Shown: in pieces, positions 21,550-21,945 of the stretch
Numbering within the stretch: position 1 is the first letter of the stretch
How the letters are laid out: each line of letters begins with the position of its first letter
Assembly: GCA_045595165.1 (NCBI GenBank)
Contig: JAZNZY010000015.1
Coordinates: 1 to 21,945 of the forward strand
DNA length: 21,945 nt
Direction of reading: 5' to 3'
Origin: SFLA01 sp045595165
Lineage (GTDB): Bacteria > Bacillota > Clostridia > Oscillospirales > CAG-382
Program-made: the position numbers and the translations under genes
The notes under the pieces: model-generated
Told to the model about the DNA's origin: nothing
Seen by the model: the letters and a program-made list of their open reading frames with translations, nothing else
Databases searched by the model: none

Positions 21550-21720
21550 CAGAAGAAATCTTTTGCGAGCGGGAGCTGTAGTTCCCTACAGCGAGTGAAG
21601 CAAAAGTTTCTACAAAAGCGCATATTTTAAAATCCGTTTACGGATTTTTTACCTGAATACAAAAAGTAACGGCGGAGATGATATAAACCATTTCCGCCGT
21701 ATTTTTATTCAACTATTCGC
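21550..21720. repeat. composite intergenic repeat, second hairpin module of copy D
   Basis: A further long hairpin: CTTTTGC (21560-21566) with GCAAAAG (21600-21606), GCTGTAG with CTACAGC around TTCC (21582-21585), and GAAA/TTTC outside. Then AAAATCCGT/ACGGATTTT (21629-21648, followed by TT) and ACGGCGGA/TCCGCCGT (21669-21700, followed by ATTTTTATT). The last two are plausible terminators between the flanking genes. No gene is supported in 21040-21752. Confidence 0.72.
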
Positions 21721-21752
21721 GCTTTTGGTTCTGCGCCGAATGAGCCGCCCGA

Positions 21753-21945
21753 TTAAGCGCGCTTTTTGATTACTACTGCAGTACCGATAAGTGCAACAAG
21801 TGCAAGTGCTGCGATTACGTAGATACCGGTATCGCCCAGTTCATCTGCGTTTTCTACTGCAAGGCTGGAGCCTGCGCCTGCTGCTTCTGCAGCGGTGAGA
21901 TCCCAAGAGTAACCTACAAGGCCCTTGTTAGAGAGCTGGAAGTTG
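21753..21945 (-). CDS. C-terminus of a second membrane-anchored surface protein (partial)
   Basis: The last 63 or so codons of a gene whose start lies beyond the window. The product ends ELGDTGIYVIAALALVALIG then TAVVIKKRA, almost the same tail as the 793-residue protein encoded downstream of it on the same strand (differing at three or four of about 29 positions). The stretch before the tail is rich in Ala/Gly (LTAAEAAGAGSSLAVENADE), a typical wall-spanning linker. The upstream part reads FQLSNKGLVGYSWD. The shared tail suggests a common surface-anchoring signal or a tandem gene family. Function cannot be judged from this fragment. Confidence 0.85.
   Translation of the reverse strand, partial: NFQLSNKGLVGYSWDLTAAEAAGAGSSLAVENADELGDTGIYVIAALALVALIGTAVVIKKRA

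Overview
The window looks like chromosomal DNA of an anaerobic, probably gut-dwelling member of the class Clostridia (Bacillota). Evidence is the 5' end of a 16S rRNA gene, strong sigma-A promoters (TTGACA/T, 17-18 bp, TATAAT-like), strong Shine-Dalgarno sites, lipoprotein and carbohydrate-use genes, and a YtrA-type GntR regulator with its ABC transporter. I cannot assign a genus; the 16S start has a few unusual bases. There are no phage, IS, integrase or CRISPR genes.

Layout. 1-565 (minus): 16S rRNA start, leader and promoter. 657-3747 (plus): a YetF/DUF421 membrane protein with a small DUF4363-like partner, ribulose-phosphate 3-epimerase (rpe), and a solute-binding lipoprotein. 3806-4992 (plus): a split pair of CHR-domain chromate-type transporters. 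4996-5360: a TM2-domain protein with its own consensus promoter and terminator. 5416-7840 (plus): a three-gene operon of a propeller-like protein, an SGNH-hydrolase lipoprotein and an HAD phosphatase with an altered motif I. 8001-8873: a small XRE regulator divergent from a cysteine-containing protein whose gene is frameshifted at a T-tract; two identical palindromes sit in the two promoter spacers. 9171-14590 (minus): an operon of cupin D-lyxose/D-mannose isomerase, PfkB sugar kinase, GH38 alpha-mannosidase and glycerophosphodiesterase. Its first three genes make a coherent route from mannoside to free mannose to fructose to fructose phosphate. 14600-15977 (plus): a NodB-type deacetylase and a membrane protein, divergent from the mannose operon. 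15998-18016 (plus): GntR regulator, ABC ATPase and permease. 18567-21039 (minus): a 793-residue surface protein. 21753-end (minus): the C-terminus of a second surface protein with nearly the same membrane tail.

The least explained part is the intergenic DNA. Between gene 3' ends at about 7841-8000, 8890-9166, 18026-18560 and 21105-21720 lie copies of a composite, non-coding repeat family. Its modules recur in roughly the same order: short tandem repeats, a GTTTTTTGC hairpin, a GC-rich palindrome, a conserved block near CGTCTGTAGAA, a long hairpin, terminator-like hairpins and a conserved 20-base end next to a stop codon. In four copies the long hairpin keeps its pairing although both arms differ, which suggests selection for structure. 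One copy also carries an array of about 22-bp units, each a constant GTGATATG followed by a different small hairpin. A separate mobile-looking hairpin repeat (core CCCCAAGAAGTC) occurs at three sites, once inverted and once inserted inside a composite. These elements are the best candidates for something undescribed.
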